Source: Cephalotrichum gorgonifer
Lineage: Eukaryota; Ascomycota; Sordariomycetes; Microascales; Microascaceae
NCBI GenBank assembly: GCA_900312665.1
Contig: ONZQ02000011.1
Coordinates: forward strand, 1,202,459-1,266,458
Direction: 5' to 3'
Length of the DNA stretch: 64,000 nucleotides
Below the pieces are notes generated by a model. It saw nothing but the letters and a program-made list of their open reading frames with translations. It searched no databases and had not been told where the DNA came from. Both the position numbers and the translations under genes were made by a program. This document shows positions 22,628 through 35,156 of the stretch, in pieces; positions within the stretch are counted from its first letter, which is position 1; each line of letters begins with the position of its first letter.

Positions 22628-23387
22628 ATGTCTTCCGAACCGGCACCTCCGGCGGCGACGAGGCCGCTTTTAGTCGGAGGGGATGATGGCCCCGAGACCC
22701 CCTTTCCTCTACGGATGGAGGGGAACGTGACGACTGGCTTCCAGCGCGGTTCGACTCTCGTAAGCCCCTCCATTTCCCTTCCTGGGCCCCCCTTTCTTCC
22801 CTCTCCCCCCTTCCCCAGGGTCTTTCTTTGTAAGCGTCCTCCTCACTAACACGTTCCCCCACCCCGGACAGCTCGGTTTCCCAACAGCCAACATCCCCAT
22901 AAACGACGCCCTAACACCCTGGATAAACACCATGGACACGGGCGTCTACTTCGGCTGGTCCTCCCTCCGCCTCCCCCCAACCCACGCCGACCACGCCGCC
23001 CCGGCAGACTCGCCCTACGCGCTCTACCCGATGGTCATGTCCATCGGCTACAACCCCTACTTCAAGAACACGGTCCGCACCGCCGAGGTCCACATACTCC
23101 ACACCTTCGCCGAGCCCTTCTACGGCGAGCACATGAGGCTGCTGATACTGGGCTACGTCCGCCCGGAGAAGGACTACCCCTCCCTCGACGCGCTCATCGC
23201 CGACATCAAGTTCGACACTGACGTCGCGAGAGCGAGCCTGAGTAGGGAGGCGTGGGCGCCGAGGGACGTGGGGGTCGTGGGCGGCTGGGAGGCGGGGAAG
23301 CTGGATGTGTCGTGGTTGGTGAGGGAGCCCGAGGCCGAGGCCGAGGCCAAGCCGGAGGAGACCAAGGTGGCGGACAAGGCGGTGTGA
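22628..23387 (+). CDS. FMN1: Riboflavin kinase
   Basis: Flavokinase, ATP + riboflavin to FMN + ADP, the step before FAD synthesis, supplying the flavoproteins of the cell. Exons 22628-22759 and 22872-23387, phase 0, 112-nt GT-AG intron; 215 residues, near the usual eukaryotic length. Diagnostic motifs: GFQRGSTLLGFPTANIPIND spanning the join (nucleotide and Mg binding, with the PTAN motif), TMDTGVYFGWSSL, then MVMSIGYNPYFKNTVRTAEV with the conserved catalytic Glu, HILHTFAEPFYGEHMRLLIL, and GYVRPEKDYPSLDALIADIK. The C-terminal tail is an E/A-rich run without known function. The start is the first ATG of the coding frame, in TAATAATGTC context. Confidence 0.95.
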
Positions 23388-24038
23388 GCGTGACGGGGGG
23401 CTTGTGGCTCTTTTGTTCCGCCGGTCTGGGATAGCGAGCGTCGCAATTTTTGTTTTCACGCCGTGGGGTAGTAGAATAGGGGGAGATGGATCCTGGTTAC
23501 CCCAGATCTTTTTCGAATCAATGTCTTCAGCGTCGTTACATAGATAAGTCGAAAGTTTCAATGAGGAAGCCAGAACTAGTTAAAAATCACCCTTAATATC
23601 TGCCGGATAGTGATGCCACATTTGCCCCAAGCACATGTTAGACAGGGGGCGCGAGCTCACTGGAGGAAATAAGAATAAGAAGAAATGATATAAAACCTGG
23701 GTATATCGCCCCATGGAAAAGACCACGGGTTAACAAAGCCTTTCGCTCACAACTCGCCGCGCGAATTGAAAAGAGTCGAAAAGAATACAAGGAATCGAAA
23801 GAAAGCCCAAGGAAAGAAGAAAAAAATGAAGAAAAAAAAGGAATGAGAAAACAATCCTGGCTCCCGTCAAGGGATGCCCATGCCTACGCCTTGAACCCTT
23901 CCATCCCACGCCCGAGAACGCCTCCTCCCATTACCCTATGCGATATCCCCATAAACAGCATGAATATCTTCCCCATCTCTCGGCACCAGGTTTTTGTGTT
24001 CCTTTCTTTCTTGAACTTTCCTCCCCTTTTCTTGCAAA
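23388..24038. other. Intergenic between convergent genes
   Basis: 650 bp, no gene. It contains the 3' flanks of riboflavin kinase and acuK, with an A/G-rich stretch at about 23755-23850. Confidence 0.6.
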
Positions 24039-26514
24039 TCAGACCGCAAGTTGATGCGGCTCCTCATTCCTATAGTAACAGGGTAGGAACTGCGCCAGTT
24101 AGCATATACCCTACTCCTACATACAAAGAAAGGGGGCCCGGGGGGAAGACTCACGTTCACGACCATAAGCATGGGAATATCAAACACGTCCCGCTTGATG
24201 ACCCAGCAATATGTACAATCCACCTTCCCGTCCTTCTCGATCTTCTGGATCCCGTGCTCGCCATCGATCTTGGCCACGCGCCCGCTGAGAATACTGCTGC
24301 GGACATCCTTGAGAGGCTGCTGGGCGGAACCCTGTCCGCGCGAGCCCCGCGCGCTAGACGGGGTGGTCCCCTCCCCGTCTTGTCTCGGCTGGTACTTGAG
24401 AAGCCGGCACTTCCTGTTCACATGCCCGCGGCTGTTCTCGAAGGCCATGTGGGCGAAATCCTCGTAGAACTCCACGACGCTCTCGTCATCTAGCAGTTCG
24501 GGTATGAAGACCGGTTGCGGCCGCTTCCTGCCGCTCTCAGTGTCTAGCGTCGCAGTCCGGGGGCGCGGTGTCGCGAGCGCAGAGCGCCCCGGCCCAGTCG
24601 ACCCGCCGGTGTTGACGTTGAGGTTCGGCTCTTTGCCGAGGAGGACGTCCTTCGTCCACCCCGTCAGCGCCGTGAACTCCTTGTTGACGGCTGCGACCTC
24701 GCCCGTCCTCCGGCACACTATCGTCGGCGCGGAGCAATGCTGCATGAAGTCCTCGTACTCAAATAGCGTCCGCTGGAAACACTTTTCCATGAAGATCAAG
24801 TCCTGCCTGTTGAGCGTCTTCGTGCACGATATGAACGATGGGCGGATACTCGCTAGTGACTTGGCAATTCTCAGCGTGTTGTTCGCCGAGAAGCGTTTTT
24901 GGAGGAAAGCGATCAGATTATGGAAACCATTGGTGTACGGGTAGGGTTCCTTGACCGCTTCGTAGATAAAGGATGAGTCCCGCGGCCTCTTGTTAATAAG
25001 AGACTGCGGCCCGCTTCGTTTCGACACGCCCGACCTTGATTTTTGGGGGGCAGACGCTTGCACCATCGTTGGGGGGGCAGCGGTGACCGGATTCTGCCCG
25101 ACGCCTGTGGGGTTCGAATAGGGCCCCGTCGTCGGAGACGCATCGAATAGGTTGGTCTGGGGGCTTGCCGTAGTGTCCGTACTGGGGCTGCCGAGGCCGG
25201 CACTACCAGCGTGCGCCGCCACCGCGTAGGCGTGAGGTAGGCCGTGGCCTAGGTTTCCGTGCAGGCCGAACCCTTGCCCAGACGGGTCCGCGGCGGCGGC
25301 AAAGTCGGCTCCCATGGAACCATCGAAGGCGGGCGGCCCACCAAATTGCTGATTATTGTTGCCATTGGTATTATTGCCATTGCCTCCGAATATTCCAGAG
25401 AAGTTGACGCTATTTGCTCTCGACATGGTAGGATCGGAGGGATTCGCCTCTGCGCTGGAGGACATGTGTCCCAGCATCCCAAACTCCATAGCGGGATACT
25501 GGCTCCCGAAATTCAGACTCTCGATGTCAAAGTTAAACAGGGCCGGATTGCTCGGGTCGAATATGGCACCCATGTTCATCGGTTCAGGGATGGTGTTCAT
25601 GGCCATCCCTCCAAGTGAGCCAGAACGCGGGGGTTGGAACGACGGCGAGACAGGGGATTGCTGGGTGGAGAATCCCAACCCCTCCGGGACAGGTTGCTGG
25701 ACACCGGAGTAAACTGGGAAAGGGGGGGCGGTGGTGGGCATCGAGGCGAAGCTACCACCAGCCACGGACCCGTCGGTGTTGGTCTCGTGGCTCTCATGGA
25801 CGTTGTGGCCATTCAACCCGGGGGACACTGAGCTGGGATTGTAGTTGGGCCCGAGAACCGGGAGTAATGCCTCAGGAGGCGCGTCGTGAAGATATTTCGC
25901 CTTCTTCCGCACACCGTCCTGGCACGCCTCGGCAAGACCTCTCTTAACGCAGCGCTGACATGGTCTCTCATCCCCTAGAAGTGAGAAGATAAAGGTCAGA
26001 TAGCTGTTTTCACACAGGGCTCCGCGGTGTAGTCCATAGGATACGATAAGAAGGCGAGTGATGATCCAAGGATTGGCTCCTGGCGTTTATCAAAGATGGC
26101 ACGGAGCGGCAAGGACATGGAAGGGGAACACGCCCGTTCTCAAAGCAATAGAAACGGGGAGGGGACCGCCGTGTGGACGCGTGGTTGGCAGCGATGGTGT
26201 CATAATAGGCAAGACACATGGAGGAAAAAGTGGTCAGGGAGGTGATTCTTACCACAGGTCAAGTGAGCCCTCTGGCAGGCATAACACGCCCTCCTGGCCT
26301 TCTTTCTCCTTGGGCGAAAGGGGTCCTTGGGATCATACTTCTTCTTCATTCCATCCCCCGGCGCCCCAGTTCCATCGGACATATGGTTTGGTTCCGTCAT
26401 TGTTGTGTCTTCATCCCTTGCGTCGGAGTCTGGGTCGTTATATTGGTTTTCGCCCTCGGACATAGCAGCGGAGGCGTCGGGCCCATCGCGCTGGATCTCG
26501 TCGGGGTTGGGCAT
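24039..26514 (-). CDS. acuK: Zn2Cys6 activator of gluconeogenesis (acuK/ERT1 type) with PAS domain
   Basis: Nuclear transcription activator of gluconeogenic genes during growth on non-fermentable carbon, by homology with Aspergillus AcuK and yeast Ert1/Rds2. Exons 26253-26514, 24155-25974 and 24039-24089 give 710 residues. The first intron (278 nt) falls inside the zinc cluster: C77-x2-C80-x6-C87-G / DERP-C93-x2-C96-x8-C105, in KKARRACYACQRAHLTCG and DERPCQRCVKRGLAEACQDG. GVRKKAKYLHDAPPEALLP follows. Residues 140-420 are low-complexity Asn/Gly/Pro/Ser. A PAS-like region near 480-700 has EKCFQRTLFEYEDFMQHCSA and TALTGWTKDVLLG. The final exon supplies FLPCYYRNEEPHQLAV; without it the ORF would run into intron sequence. 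A TATATAAAG lies too close to the ATG to be its TATA box. Confidence 0.93.
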
Positions 26515-27299
26515 TGTGTCTTAGGCTTTATATACTTGTACCCTTCGTAGCGGGTGGCGCTTTTGGGGGAACCTTTGTGCCGGACCTCGATGCTTTCAAG
26601 ACCCCTCCTTCCTTGCCTTGGCAGGAAATGATCCGGCAAACCACAGTCGAGAGGCTTGAAGCCAGCGCGCAGGCCAGGTCGCTCGCGAAACCACACGCCC
26701 CTCACAAGTTGTACTTCGGGAGGAGCCTGGCTACCGTGTCCGCATTGACCGGTAGGATCAGGGCGTAGGACTCGAGGTCTCGACGTTTATTAGTACGCGT
26801 AGGCGAAGTCCCTACGGCAGGGGTGTAGGCAGCGTAGATGATCGTCAAGGCCAGTAGCGATAGCGGCGGTGCGCCCTAGATCGCAATGGGTAGCAAAGTG
26901 AAATAAGCCCAGGGGTGGTGTCACAGGTGGTACCAATCCAGACGGTCTACCCTTATTGGTGACGTACGAGTCACGAAGCACACGGGTACGAGCCTGACTT
27001 GTGACCAGCACTTTCCTGGGATCCTGGTATGCAGAAACAGCGTGGTTCCAGCGAGTACGGTCCAGGGATGAGAGCCCACAGGAAGAAGCTATTATTAGAC
27101 AGCGGCCGGTGGTATGGCGACGAAGATACCGAAGAGAGGTGGGGGGGGACGGTCGGTTCAAGAGGTTGTAGAGGTGTTATAATGTGTTGCCTGCCATTGA
27201 GGCTAGGCCAAGCCTGAGGTTCCCCAATCCGGAGGGGTGGGACGCTATCGTGCCTATCGGCCGGCGCAAGGGTGTTCCCTCAACGCTGTGTTTATAGTG

Positions 27300-27960
27300 T
27301 AAGGTGGCGGTAGACGAGAAGGACGAGACTGTACTAGGATCTAGGACCTAGGAAGAAGCGGCAGAGGAGGAACGAGAGCAGATCGCGCAGCTGGAGTGGA
27401 GAGTGGTCCGGTGGCGGCCAATAACGGCGAGCGCAGTGATTAGGACGAGGCGTTGTCCGTACTACATCCCGTCGCGAGAGACAGTCTCAGCGAATGGCAA
27501 TTGTCAAAGGAGGGTATCCTTCGAGCGGCACGTACGAGGTGTGATGGAAGCGGCTGTCCAGAGGATCGAGATCCAAGTCAAGCGCAAGTACAATCAGGGT
27601 TTGTTAGGTGGGTTGCGTTCGAAGTCCCGGCAGAGGGCTAGAGGGTCTTGTATATGAAGGCTCTGACTTGGTAGGATCGCTCCTCCGGGCCAAGTGGTCG
27701 TTGGTCTTGAGGGGAAGGCACGCGCGTGGTCAACAAGGTACGGGGTCCGCAGTCTGTCGCAAGCCGGAGCAAGGGACTCGTCGCAGGCAGCAGTCGTAGT
27801 ATTAGACGCAGCACGGAGCGGGAGGACGTTTCTGCAGCTTCCCGTGACGGACAGGCTAGGGTTGGCGTAGAGAAAACGAGGCTCGAGTCGAGGGAGGGGG
27901 GGGAGGGGGGTCCTGATTTCGCAGAGGCCAAGGGTTGGTGAGGAGGAGCTAAAAGAAATG
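27300..27960 (+). other. Possible decayed coding or repeat remnant
   Basis: One plus-strand frame near 27352-27402 would read as a charged Glu/Arg/Gln-rich helix (EAAEEEREQIAQLEWRVV), and the ORF continues to 27657 with basic, unremarkable residues. No family motif, start context or splice signals support a live gene. It could be a relic of a retroelement gag-like region, but no reverse transcriptase or terminal repeat is seen. Confidence 0.2.
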
Positions 27961-29858
27961 GCGGTCGTCTTGGCGATTATCGACGGTTTGGCGGGGGAGA
28001 GAGCGTTTTCTGTGTACCCGTGGGCGGTTCAATTGAGAGCCATCGCAGGTTGCTTAAGCCTATAACAATGAGGGAACAAAGGAAAAGACCTCGTAGCAGT
28101 AACCAACTGGGGAGAGCTTCTGAAGGGGGGCGGGGGTGAGCAGGTTGCGCAAAGGCGCGGCTTTGGCGTTCGCAATCAAAGACGGCAAAGACGAAAAGAT
28201 TTTGGCAGGAGAATGGTCCAGTCAGAGACGGGAATAGAGTTGGGCGGCGGTTACTCGGAAGCTGCGCCCCTTCCGTTTCTTCCGTGACGTCACGTAATCA
28301 GGAACCGTTTTTGCGAACTCACCAGTGCGGGGTCGCTCACGTTTCCTCCTTTAGGTATCGGTGCTATAATAGGGAAACGGTGGACTGATTATCACTTGCG
28401 CGATTGGTCATAGCCTCGGTCAGGACCCGCTTGCAGCCGAAGTTGCCAAGTTCTTTACTGAAACGGATATGCATCTGGCAAATGCATTTTGTAATACATC
28501 CGATCCCATGTGGCATCTAGTTAACGCCTCCCCTCATACCTTCCTGGCTCGTCGGACCCCTCATCGGTGAGATAGAGGTCCTCCAATGCCGTATTTTCCA
28601 AGGCTTCGGCACATTGCTCTAATCTTATATGTTCTAATGTTTATTTGACCGAGATCCCAAGCACCCACTAGAAGATAAGTCTAGCAGCATGCGCAAGAGC
28701 CCCCGGCATAGCGTCTTCAAACTCGCATCCATTCTTCCATCTTGGACCCTATTATTCCCAATTTGCTTGGCAGCTTGAGGCTGCTCCACACCCACCATCC
28801 ATGATGTACGAGCATGTCCGCAGTCTGCATGCATCCATGACCCATGTGAAGTGCACATTTCTACACGCAAAGATCAGCAGCGGCCGGCCCCGAAAGACGA
28901 GCGTACCGTACTTTACCGTCACCGACAGCCGATGGAACGACCCTGGCACCGTCCTTTCACTGCCTGCCTATCTTGTCCACATTGCATTCTTACCTTCCAT
29001 CATCTCATCCAATCCATTTAGCGTCTACGCCTCATTCTCGTTTTTATTATTCCCCAACTCCTGCGCCCCAGATTCGACCCCTTGGTCCATGATTCGCTTC
29101 TAATTCCCCAATGAGGGAGGCGGCGCCAAGTGGGCTTGTTCGTCTGAAAGACGTGTCTCCCATGGAAGTGGGCTGATACCGTGAAGCTGCAGGACAGAAG
29201 GCCAAGGGATCCTTATGCTTCTTGGGGCACATGTAGGGATGAATACATTAAGCATTCACAACGGCTGCGGCATGTTCATCTTTCGAGATTACGGGCCTCG
29301 GCCACCGTTGAAAGATCACCGCAAGACCTCTGCCCCCCTACTTGTATTTATGGTGGTTGCCCGTGTTTTCTTCCCATACCTCGGCTGTGGGACGAAGCCG
29401 AGCCCAGCCAAGCCCCCCTCTTCTCTTCCTTTTCCCCTTTCCCCCTCCCTCCTGGCGTTTCTGTCACTTCTTCTGTCATCATATTCGTTTCACCAAGATA
29501 CAAGCAAGCCTTAAGTCCAAACATCGGCCATGGGGCTGACCACTCTCGGCGCGGACCAACAGTTCCTCCAGTGCCGTCCCATTCCTCGTGCCCATCCACC
29601 AGTAACCAAGCCCCTTGTCACGTTCCCATCCCCTCTTTCGCTCACAATACATTCTTGGTGTCTCCGCAAAGCCCGTCCTACATATATCATGTCCTGTGTA
29701 TGTAATGATCGACGGAGATGTGATTGAGCCGCTTCCTTCCCGACTCAGGTACCCATCCAACCCCGGTCCATGCACGCAAGTTAGACGGGTCCCATACGTC
29801 TTTACTGTCGAGCTTCCTCGAGAGCTATGCCTACCTATCCACACTCGTGTTCATACTT

Positions 29859-29886
29859 GCTCGTGCTCGTGCTCGTGCTCGTGCTC
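29859..29886. repeat. Hexanucleotide microsatellite (TCGTGC)n
   Basis: Four to five uninterrupted copies of GCTCGT/TCGTGC, ending in GCTCATG. Non-coding. Confidence 0.8.
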
Positions 29887-32766
29887 ATGTTTAGAGGCCT
29901 AATCCACCCACCCTGCTTCAAGCCATGAGGTCCAAGATCGGCACATATGACTCGCCCAAAGGGCGTTTCGATCCATGATGGGCTTGGACTCGGGCTCAGT
30001 GCAGGATCCTATGGCTGAGAACTCTCCCAATCTCCGAACGGACTCAAATCAACAAGTGGTCGCAACCTCACCATTGGCTATTTCCTTGTCTGTCCTTCCA
30101 ATAGCAGGTTCTCGTGCAACGATCAGTTACACCAACTCTATTTGCAAAATACAAGGCGTCCATGAGGCGGGATACGACTGACAAAGGTTACTTGCGGCGA
30201 CCGTGAGACGGCCCTGACGGCTGCTGAGTGACGGCCGTCGCCCGCAGCCGCGAATCACCGTCCTGGCACTCGGCACAGCTGTGTCTACATGCCGATTAGA
30301 TTAGATACGATACGATAGTCTGTGTCCCACCTACTATACATACTCACCCCCAGCTTCCAGCTGCCCGAGTGACAGACAACCATGGTCATGACCATGTCCC
30401 CCCCACAGGAGTAACCAGATTTCCCGCGGTTCCACCAAGCGGTCGTTGACATTAGCTCAGACGTGATTGTCCATTTGACTTGACTGGTATACCATTGCTT
30501 CGTACATAGCAGCTTGTGCCGTCCTACAGCAACACGACCTCTGGCGACTCTTCTCCCTTAAAAGCTGAACTTCCCCTCCTATCTCAAGTCTTCAGACGCC
30601 CCAAACCAGAGTACCACGAATGTTTAGTTGTCGTGCCCCGGGGTACCCGCCCCCCTTACCTGATCTCTCCGACAGATCATCTCCCGTGACGCTCACTATC
30701 ACACCGGGAAGCTGCATGCGCTCCTGCAGAGCTGCCAGGCTGCGAGGTTCATTCTGCATCTCGGTCTTGATCTGGGCCTGAGCGCGGACAGCTGATGAAT
30801 ACGGAATACATGGCTGACAGGCTTACGGGGCGAATGACGACCGTCTGTACGCCCATCTCCATCCCTCGCACCCTCGACTTGGAGCGAGGGCCACAAACCC
30901 CTGGCGCTGTGGCATCTATCCAAAGCGACCGTTCAGCAAGCCACTAGTTCGAGAGTAGGTGAGACGATGGCGGCGCAGATGACTGACCCATCCTACGAAT
31001 CACGACGCCACCGCGCACCGCGCGCAACCATCCCTTCCCCCTTCCATAAGCGGCATATCTTCTTAGTAGAATGCTGTGCTCCGGACTCGAAACACGCCGC
31101 TGGGTGTCTCCTGTACCCCGGTGTCTCAGCCGTCAACGGCCCATGACGACAGCCGGGCGGGATAGCGTAGAAGGTGCAGGCGTACTTCACCGCGCATCCC
31201 GGATCAAAACATCTCGTCCTCCCCTCCCTTGGTGCTGGGGCACGATATTGACTCAGACTGGACGTGACACGGGCGGTGATAGGCGCTGATAATTTCCGGC
31301 GCCAGTCGATAGTGTGCTCCCCTTCCTCTACCGCCGTGTGTCTCTCCCTGTCGGATATCGGTCTCGAAATCCGGTCCCGCACTTCCCTTTCACCCCTGCA
31401 TGCAGGTTGTCGTATCTCTGCCCATGGCCCACGCCTTCCGTGGCCCATTCGGGCCTTTTGTCAGCTCCCAGTAGAACGGATATACTCCGAGGAAGGACGG
31501 GGGAGAAGCAACACAAAACCTAGGCTGCCTGAAGCTTGTACTGAATCTAACCCTAAACTCGCGTCAGGGCCTGCCATTGGGTCTAGTACGCCTCTTGAGT
31601 AACCCCATTACCACCCATCTCCACCTTCACCTTCACGCTCCTCCCTCCCTCCCCCCTTTTTTGTCTTTTGGGTATCTAAATCCTCTGCTCTATCTCGCTG
31701 CCTCCTCTCATCTAGCATCCAATGGGGTATCGGACACTGACGCCACGGACCGTGGTGAGCCCCCCCCCCCCTTTTCTGCGCCACTGGAGCTCCATCACGG
31801 CCGACCCAACCTTTTGCTGCTCACCGGTACATCTATTGGGACCGCCGGACTGGGTCAGAAGGGCTCTGGCGAGCCATATAACTAGTTCAGCAAGTCCAAG
31901 CGAAGCCTGTCCCAAACGGAAGCGCGCCTCATTTTTCATGAGACTGGAGGACACTGGGGTCAAGGAGGGTAACACTAGTACCACGGGGGGCTTACTGTAG
32001 CCTCAGGACGAAGAGCCCAAGGATGTCTGTCGTCTGGCTGCGATTCGATGTCCGTTAATCGGCATCCATCATAGGGGGTGTGGGTGGATTGACAATGAGA
32101 GTATCGCGAGCATCGCAAACTTGTGCTTCCCAAGTTTCGGAATGAACGTCGCTCACTGAACATACTCGCCGGCCGCAAGCTTTCCATCCAGGTGGGCATT
32201 ACTTCAGGTTGGTGTTGCAACGCTGCGACCCCTTCCCGTACTCAGAGAGTTAGGCACCAGAACGTTCTCGGCTGTCATCTTAGGCCCAGAGAAAAAGTAC
32301 TCTTCACGATCGATCATTATCATGGTTGGACGTGAGCTATTCTATTCATGTGCGATCTATCCAGATTTCCAACGATGCGGGCCACGACCCAGAGTGCATG
32401 GCACTAGAGATTTATGTAAGTGATAAGTCAACTTTCCCAGATGCTGGGACCAGAAACCATATGCTAGCTAGTCCCTGTCTATGTCGTGCGGTGTATGCGC
32501 CAAGACTCCTCTCTATATAATTCATTACTCGTCCTCACCTGCCACCCTTGCTCTGAAAAAGCCCAAAACGCCGGATATGCACCCCTCCTCCCCCTTCCCC
32601 CTCCCTCGCGTGGACACCCACTTAACCTATGTACATGTAGCGTATTGGCATCCTCGATAACGCCAGTGTCCGCCATACACCATAGACAAACTACTCACCC
32701 CTACCCTTCCCCCCTAAACCACCGGTGGAGGTCGAGGCATGGTGCACGTGTTAGTTCTCCCCTGAC

Positions 32767-35156
32767 CTAGTAATACTCGGGGAGGCCCTCGAAATCCGGG
32801 ATGTTCCCCGAACAGTCGAAGTCCCGCTCGTACGCCTTCTCGGGCAGTATCCCCGCCTTCAGGCCGGCCTCGTAGCTCCACTGGGCCGCGCTCTCGGTCT
32901 TCCATGTCCAGTACCACCACCCCCACCCCTTCTCGAACGAGTGCATCTGGGCCTCGGCGAACATCTTGAGGAACTCGCGGTACTCGCTCGAGTAGTCGGC
33001 GGGGTCGGCGTTGGCCATGGCGCAGCTGCACGTGTGGTCCTCGGCGGGGCACCTCGGCTGGAGGACGGAGTCGGACCCTCCCGTGTCGTAGGTGCCCTCC
33101 CACCTGTTCCCCCACCCGACGTTGGTGAGGTGCTTCGCGCAGTCCGTGTCGGCCTGCGACCACTCCGCGAAGAGCGTGGGGCCGAACCCAGTCGACGTGT
33201 CCATGCTATCCACGGACTGCTTCGACCAGCCGTCGCACGCGTACTCGACCTTCTTCTTGTGTGTGTACACGACCTGGTTCGTGTTGAAGATGAGGTACTG
33301 GTGCACGTCGAGCGCGAGGCCCTCGAGCCCCGAAAGCTGGCCCTTCCACTTCCCGAGCCCCATGAACCCGTCGCCGAAGACGACCACGGCCTCGACGCCG
33401 TTCCCGCGGACCAGCTTGTAGGCCTCCTCGGTCCAGGAGACGACGGCGGAGACCTCGAGCTCCGTCATCTTGGGCTCGTTGGCGAGCCCGTAGAAGGCAA
33501 CGATATTCTTGTAGCGGTCCTGTGCGAAGAACTTGGACAGCCGGTCATGCATCTCCAGCGACCGCTTCGCGTTCTCGTCCCCCGACGCGCCGTTGAGCCA
33601 CCCTATGGCCCCCAGCCTCCCGCTGTGGTTCCACCCGTTCTGGCTCCCCGGGAGGCCGTGAACGTCGAGGTTCACCCGGAGCCCGTACTTCCTCGCCCAC
33701 TCGATGGCCCGCAGGAGGTAGCGCCACGACGTGCGGAAGACGTAGGGGTCGCCGTCGTAGACCTCGACGGCCCAGTAGGAGAAGGGGATGCGCACGTGGT
33801 CGAGCCCCGCCGCGGCGATGTCCCTGAAGGTCGACTCCGTCACGAACTCGGCGTAGTGCTTCTCCAGCGTCGCTTTGGCGCGGTCACCGAGGAGGTCGCA
33901 CAGCGTGTACTCGTCCACGATGCCCATCTTGGCGTCGTACTGGAAGAGCGACGGCGTGATGAAGGGCTCGAGGGAGAGCCAGCCGCCGACGTTGACGCCG
34001 CGCGCGGGCCTGTCGGCGTAGGACCCCCAGGCCTTGTTAAGGGGGGGCACCTTGTCGTTCGCGGCCTTGGAGTCGTCCCAGTCCGTGAAGAGGCCCATGA
34101 CGGGGAGGTCGCCGACCGTCTCGGTGGTGAAGGTGAGGTTGAAGCCCGAGGTGTCGGCCCAGGACCACGGGTCGAGGTCCGTGCCGCGGTATTTCTCGGG
34201 TATGCTGTTCCTGTCTAGGTTGTCGAGGTTCGAGGTCGAGGGTCCGTTGGACGCCGAGTCGTCGGATTTGTTCTTGTTGCTGACCACGACAGCCACCACG
34301 ATAAGGATAATCAGCGCGACGACGCTGATGCCGATGTAGGTCACTAGTCGTAGTAAGCCATCGTTAGTAAGAGATCCGCCCCTCATGTCCTCCAAAAGCC
34401 CCCATGTATTTTCTTTCCTTTTCAAACTGGTGAAACGAAGGGAATGGGAAGGGATGGAAGAGCTGGCCACTTACATATCCTCTTCCTCTTCCACCACGGC
34501 AACTGCGAGCGGAGCAACCCTTCCTTCTCCACGCTCTCCTCAGTTCCCGCTCCACCCCTCATGCGGCCGGAATAACCCCTCGCCCTCCCTTCTTCCATCA
34601 CCGCCCCGCTGACAACCCTCCTCTTCAGCCCCTTCTTCTCCCTCCGCGGTCGCTCCACGGGTACCTCGATGTATTCCTCCCTCGGCGGGCGCGCCTGTTC
34701 CCTCTTCGCCTGCCGCCTTGCGTTCCGTCGCTGTTCATGCTCGAGCCGCCTCTCCTCCTCCTCCTGCCTCCTCTGCTCCCGCTCCTGTCTGGCTAGCGCC
34801 TCCGCCGAGAGCCCGCCGCTCCTGGCGCGGCTGTGTCTCCTGCCATCTCCGCTTCGTGTGTGGCGGCGGGTTCGCGGGGGCTCGTCCACGGGTTCGTCGT
34901 AACGTGATCTGCGGGCGGGTTGTGCGGAGGATTGTCGGCGCTCTCGTCTCGCTTCTCGTCTCGCCTCGCGCTCCTGCTCTCGGTCGCTATCCTGGTATCT
35001 GTCGCGCTCTCGCTCCCGCTCTCTCTCTCGCGTCCGATCTCTCTCTCTGTCTCTCGTCCGGTCTCGCTCCCTCTCTCTCGTCCGATCCCGATTCCTTTCT
35101 CTCGTGCGGTCGCGATCTCGTCGTGTGCGCGGAGGCGACTCACCTCGGGGCGCCAT
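32767..35156 (-). CDS. exgD: Membrane-anchored glucan 1,3-beta-glucosidase D, GH5
   Basis: Type II plasma-membrane exo-1,3-beta-glucanase acting on cell-wall glucan. Exons 34475-35156 and 32767-34343 (131-nt intron, donor GTAAGT, ACTAAC branch, phase 1) give 752 residues. Residues 1-227 are a cytosolic tail with a striking Arg-Asp/Arg-Glu repeat block at about 10-70, then KRRVVSGAVMEEGRARGYSG, which I recall as typical of ExgD tails. One transmembrane helix follows (TYIGISVVALIILIVVAVVV, about 229-248). The GH5 domain starts near 340 with RGVNVGGWLSLEPFITPSLF; RIPFSYWAVE; acid/base Glu516 in YGLANEPKM; nucleophile Glu620 in TLFAEWSQADTDC. It is head-to-head with the E1-beta gene. Confidence 0.94.

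Larger units (their letters stand above)
26515..32766. other. Gene-poor 6.2-kb region
   Basis: No gene can be supported on either strand. It holds the acuK promoter; a purine-rich segment at 27300-27960 that may be a decayed element; CT-rich low-complexity stretches (29400-29480, 31610-31670); a (TCGTGC)n microsatellite at 29859-29886; and C-rich runs at 30640-30660 and 31757-31771. It could contain long leaders or non-coding transcripts. Confidence 0.5.

Noticed and set aside
25095..25125. GGTTCGAATAGG-type sequence resembling a tRNA B box
   Set aside because: It lies inside the acuK coding exon, and no cloverleaf can be folded around it.
32941..34218. 425-codon plus-strand ORF across exgD
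   Set aside because: Antisense shadow of the GC-rich GH5 domain; composition is Val/Arg/Pro/Glu-biased as expected from codon bias.
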